From Nemertoderma westbladi (lineage: Eukaryota; Xenacoelomorpha; Nemertodermatida; Nemertodermatidae): a stretch of DNA of 24,559 nt. Below the pieces are notes generated by a model. The model made no database searches, was not told where the DNA came from, and saw only the letters and a program-made list of their open reading frames with translations. The stretch covers positions 1 to 24,559 of the forward strand of contig JAUCBJ010008536.1 in NCBI GenBank assembly GCA_032718475.1, in the 5' to 3' direction. Position numbers and translations under genes: made by a program. Shown here piece after piece: positions 10,501 through 16,500 of the stretch; position 1 is the first letter of the stretch, and every line of letters begins with the position of its first letter.

Positions 10501-13500
10501 TGAGCCACGTATTGCTTCGCTAGCAGACGGAATATCTTCTGCGCGTTGGACGGAAGACTCTTTAGCACGTGTACCAAGGAGCTGTACGCGAGTATCTGGC
10601 TGTCCTTGCCCGCTAGAACTCCCTTATATAGAGTCTCCTCGATGTAGGGTTGAAGGGAATCTACCTTTTGCCACACCCAACGGAAGCGAGTAGACTTACT
10701 TTGATCCCAAAGGAGAGCGGCGTTGATATGGTCGACGGAAGCGATTAAATGAATCCCCGGTATAGCGGCCAACTGTTGCAAATATTCCTGAGAGTTTCTT
10801 AGAGAAGGTCCGTCGATGTTCAAAACAACGAGAAAAATATCGGAAGCGATGGTCCCAGACGATAAACAACGAGAGATTATCTCCAGACAGTCGCTGACTG
10901 GTTTGCTCGTGGATTCGCCGAACAATTCCTTAGTGATTGTGTTTAAAATCATCCTCACTGTAATATCGGGATCGGAACCGTTTACAACTAGGTTGTGATA
11001 CTTCGAAAGGTATTTGTCTTTGAATTCCTCCAAAAGTAGTCGTTTTGAACCAAACCCGTATAATATTACGTTAAAGTTATTAATTAAAAGACCCCACCAT
11101 TTTGGGAACTGATTTTTACATCTTATATTAATTTCTTTGAAGTTATTCTTGTGTCTTTCGTCACTTTCTCGCAATTCCTCTATTTTTCTATGGATATCTA
11201 ACTGCGTAACTTGAGTTTCTAATTTTATCGCATTCAATTTTTTGTTAGATGTCGGATTTTTAGCTGATTGCGCCTCGAAGTAATTCGATAAGAATGCATC
11301 TAAATCCGAAACATTGCTACCAGTAGGAACTGCAGCCATGATAAACCAGTAAACTTGAAACTGTACTACTGTACTACCTGCTGACATATGAACGGTATAG
11401 CAGTACTACACTACTGCAGTACTGTTCTATCGACCTTGACTACACAGCTACAGCAAGATTTGAAGATAAGCTGATAGGGGGAAAACTGGACGCAAATAAC
11501 AGCTGATTACTCTCAAAAATAAAACTGTAACCTGTTGCTGTTCTATTGTGTTTAGTTTATTGTTTTGGTTAAAGAAACCAATAATACTAAACATAAGTAA
11601 ACTAAACATAAGTTCCAATGTACTAAACAAACTAAACATAAGTATAGCAGCACTAAACATAGTCCTAACTACTGTATATTAGATATACTGTATGGTGGGC
11701 ACATAACCTAAACTAATGTAAACTACAGTACCTACATACTGACTGAAATACATACATAAACTAGAACGGGTCTTAAAATTAAACACCAGTTAAATAAAGT
11801 AACGGAAGTAATATAAACTTAAGTAATAATATTTTTTAGTATGTTAATGTAGTAGATGCACAGAGAGTTTATGTTTAAAGGAGTTAAAGGAAGTTCCCAA
11901 TCGTGTATCAGCGAGCAGGCAGAGTTCCTACGGTGGCTGAATCATACGGTGGCTGCAAGCAAGCAAGCAAACAGTCGGCCGAAGCCGGAGGCGACCCGAA
12001 GGCTCCTCTTTCGATAGCTGCTACCCGAGGGTAGGGGCCCCCCACTACTCCTATCCCAAGATTTGCTCCCAGTTATTTAACTGGTACTCATTTTATCGAC
12101 CCCAGTGGATGAAAGGCTGAGTGGACCCTGGCGGGGCTGAACCTACAACCAATAGATTGCAGGCCCGGCGCTCAACCAACTGAGCTACCCCGCCTTGGAC
12201 GGTGGCTGAATCAGGCCAAATAAAACCAATTTTCTTAGTCATAAAATCATTTAAAACCACTTTTCTTAGACGTGGAAAAATCATATAACATCACTTTTAT
12301 CAGTTGATTAAAAATCATACAAAACCGATTTTCTGTTGTCACTTTGCCATTTGCAGACTGCTAAATATGATAATGAATAAATATGAATATGAATATAAAT
12401 ATTATGACTAAGAAAATTGGTTTTATTTGGCCAAATAAATCCAATTTTCTTAGATGTGGAAAAATCATATAAAACCACTTTGACGTACTATGCGAGTTGT
12501 AAAAATCATATAAAACCACTTTTATGTACCGTGCGAGTTTTAAAAATCATATAAAACCACTTTCTGACTTTTCTCCGTCGAATAAAAATCATACAAAACC
12601 ATTTTTCCAGGTCTTTTAAATATCATATAAAACCATTTTTCCAGGTCTGTAAATATTAATACAGTAATATAAAACCAGGTCTCTCAAGTCGAGTAAAAAT
12701 CATATAAAACCATAAATCTTATATTATTATCCTATATTACGATTTATATACATACGCTATATATATACGCTATATTACGAGATTATGAAATCAAGACCGG
12801 TACCATAGTACCCCATTGCCATAGAGCCCAGCCAGGCCATGGCCCATCCAATTAACTGAACATGCACATGCAGACATGGCAGCATGGTGCCAGTACACAG
12901 TGGTAGGCACATTTGTCTAACCGGTTGCTAACCAGTCTGCAACACACTGCACACAGAGTTCCAGATGTGTGAGGCTTGCATAAAAATAGAATTATTTCGT
13001 AACTTTAATCTACAGTATGTCTAACAATGAAGCATTTATTCAGTTGATGAACTTGAAACAGATTGCACCTAGCAGCCTAGACCTACTTGAGAAATGTAAT
13101 GTAAGCAGTGTTGATTAAAATTTGGGTCGTGATATTTAATTATTTTAATTGCGCGTTGTTGTAGGTTCTGTGTAATTTATGTATGCTCATGTTTGGTTTT
13201 TAGGTTTGCGTCTACGACGGCGGGGGCCCATTTATAATTTTCCCACTAATATTGACTTCTTGGGAAGTAGATATTTGTTTTAACTAATTAATTGGCAGAC
13301 CAACTACAGAGAAACAGGGTGGGGTTCTTTTAAAATTAATCCCTCTGTAATACATCTCGCAAAATAACGCAAATACATCTAATTACTCCGCAACCTATTC
13401 TGTTTAATTTCGTTTTGTTTTCGTTATAATAATATAGGCCTAACTGCTTACTACCGGTAAGTTACTACCGGTACCTCCAGCGCTGCAGGCCTGCAACATC

Positions 13501-16500
13501 GTAGAAGATAGGCCTACCTAATTTGTAAACAAAAATATGGAAAACAAAGAACTGAATGAACCTTCATCTCAGACCGGCCAAGGGACCACGGATTCGAATG
13601 CAGACAGTTCGGGGTTTACCACCGTCAACCTACACGCGGTGGCAGACGGAAAACCCAAGAAATACATCCACTTTAGCGACGGAGTCATGGAGGAATCAGA
13701 GTTGGATCCAGACGCCGCGATGGCGAGCGACATACACATCCACAAAGCCATGGAGAACCGATACATTCGTAACGTAACCCCCAAGGAACTCAACTGGCTC
13801 CCCTATCTCTGGTTCTACTTTCTTTGGGTTATCGTAAAGACGCTCGCCGCGTGCGACTTTATGGGAGAGAAACTCGCGTGGTTTTTCGGGATAACTTCAC
13901 CGAAATATCAGTCGGCGGTTAACGAATACCAACGGCAGAAGTACGAAGCGGAAACGCGAGGGATCAGCGATGGCGATGGCTACGTGGATACGGGGCAGGG
14001 CGACCGCCCGGGGCGAAGTTACGGGGCACAGGGCGAGCGCACGGGGCGCAGTTACGGAGCTGTAGTGAGTCGTGGGGCTAATGACGACTCAGTTATAGAG
14101 CTGGAAGATTGTAAGCCAATAGGGACGAAGGTGGGGAATAATCAACCAATAGCGACTCAGGCAATAGAGGAGGGCTGCACGGAAGAGATGAATGGCGACG
14201 GGGTCACTATAGTAACGTTAACTCTACCTACAAACTCGCCCACTTCTACTACCGCACCAAGGTAGAATCTAGGAATATTAGCGATGCACTTCTTCTACGG
14301 TTTGCCATTTAGATTTCTTATTACCCAGATACGTTGGTTTATCCAGTACCAGTATTCCTACTTCTTCCTTTGCCCCAATAACGCACAATATTTCTGCATT
14401 ATATTATCCCTGAATAGGGAGACACTATACTAAATGTACTCATTAGCGCCTAAGTTTGGCTTTGACTGCTGAATTTTAATCGTCTTTGTCACTTATTATA
14501 CCCCCGTTGGATATTGTTTTATTTTATTTCATGGTTATGTTCAATGTTACCCATCCATCTCCACTCCTTTGAAATGTTTTAACAAATAATAATTATATAG
14601 TTATATTATAATATTATAAGTTATTAATAATATTATATAGTCAATATGGCGTCTCTAAAGGGTCAAAATATAAATTACTAAAAACCTCTATCAAACAATA
14701 AAATTGCAGTAACAAATAATTGTATCACTACAACAGTAATCAGTATGGTGACCGATCGCTATCTGTGTAATTCCTTGTGCATTCCATTAAATTTCAAGAT
14801 AAATTCATATTTTTGTAGAAAAAATATAGTAAAAATTACAAATTAATTATTAAATTAGAAATTAAATTTAACTTGAAAATGAAAATTAAATGAAATCGAA
14901 AATTGAAAAGGGAATGAGAAAATTGTTTATAGCGATAGGCCATGGCCTATTGCTATCGTCAAAAAAATTATTTGGAAAACGGAAGGATAAAATTAGAAAA
15001 CTACTGCAGTAAAAAATATTTATCAATGCAGTTGCTACTCTTTTGGAGGCATTTTATTGTTTCACATAGTTTTTTATTAATTTAAATATTAACCCTTTAG
15101 AGGCGCTATTTTACTCCCAAATAGTATCTGTATTTCTTTGAGTCTAACGTTTCTCACGTATTAGTAAAACTCAAAATCAATCGGATGTTGTTTAAATGAG
15201 TAGAATTTCTTACACATTAGCAAGCAAGCAATCTATTTGGTGCATTATTAATGTTATATTACTATATCGCGTTGTTTACCAATAATCTCTGGTTAGCGCT
15301 ATTGGTTGGAGTGCCTTTATGATTTCACCTTCAGGTTGGCTTACAGTACTCTACTTACTTACTCACTTATTTAGTACCTTAACCTTTGTGGGACGAGTCA
15401 GAACTGCGAGCCATCAGCGAGCGGTTATCATTATAGTAGCCGTGCGTTTTACAAAAGTCTGTGTGCCTGAAGCCGAGGCGGGGTTTGGGGGGGTGGGGGG
15501 GGGGGGGGTGCACTCGGCGATTTAACTGTTAATTATTAATTAAGGGAAATATTCAGGTTGCAATGTCACTATAACCAATAAGTTACTGTTTAATTTTTCC
15601 GAGTAATCAGATGTTATTGCAGTCAATTAATAATAACCCGCCCTGCGCTAGCACAGTGGTAACAGTTCGTTGAGAGTTCGCTTACAGTTGTGCTGGACGA
15701 TGGCGCCAGACACCTGTTATACCACTTAAAGTGCTTTTCCATTTAATCACGTATTTATTTGTATGAATTATAATTCCTTATTTAGATTTAATTATTCCTA
15801 AGATGTTTTAGTTCAATATGTAAATTGCTAGCGCTAACATATATTGATATTCATGTAATTTGTTGTTTATCATGTTTACAAGGTTGTTAATCTTTTAGTT
15901 TAACCCTATTGAACTAATTATGACGTATACATATTTAATTTTCCATTTGTTTATGTGGTACTAAGCATAAAGTTAGTGTAGTGTTTATATTTATTTATTC
16001 TACTGGTGCCTGAAATTGTTTCGTTTATTGCAATTGAATACATCTCATATATTATTAATTAAAGTTACTCACACTGCGTTAGCGTGCCAAGCGTATGGGT
16101 TCTCACTGGGTAGCGAGCTAAGTATTCCTGAACCTGTCTTGTTTCGCTCCCAATTCTCGGACGACATGTGGTCCTGCATGGCGATAAAACGGGACGCACA
16201 GCTCTGTGCATCGTAGCAGTACCATCCACCTGTAATACAAGGCAAATTGTGTTAGCAGTACCATCCACCTGTAATACAAGGCAAATTGTGTTAGCAATAC
16301 CATCCACCTGTAATACACGGCTAATTGTGTTAGCAGTACCATCCACCTGTAATACAAGGAAAGGGTATTAGCAGTACCATCCACCTGCTAATTGTGTTAG
16401 CAGTACCATCCACCTGCTAATTGTGTTAGCAGTACCATCCTCCTGTAATACAAGGCAAATTGTGTTAGCAGTACCATCCACCTGTAATACAAGGCTAATT

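Noticed and set aside
10487-10998. Plus-strand ORFs inside ORC2
   Set aside because: Antisense shadows of the conserved ORC2 frame, no domain.
12130-12194. Functional tRNA gene (Cys-like anticodon)
   Set aside because: The anticodon stem is poorly paired and the sequence continues into a SINE body with a target-site duplication.
13556-13793. ORFs overlapping the FAM177 gene in other frames and strand
   Set aside because: Shadows of a clearly conserved coding frame.
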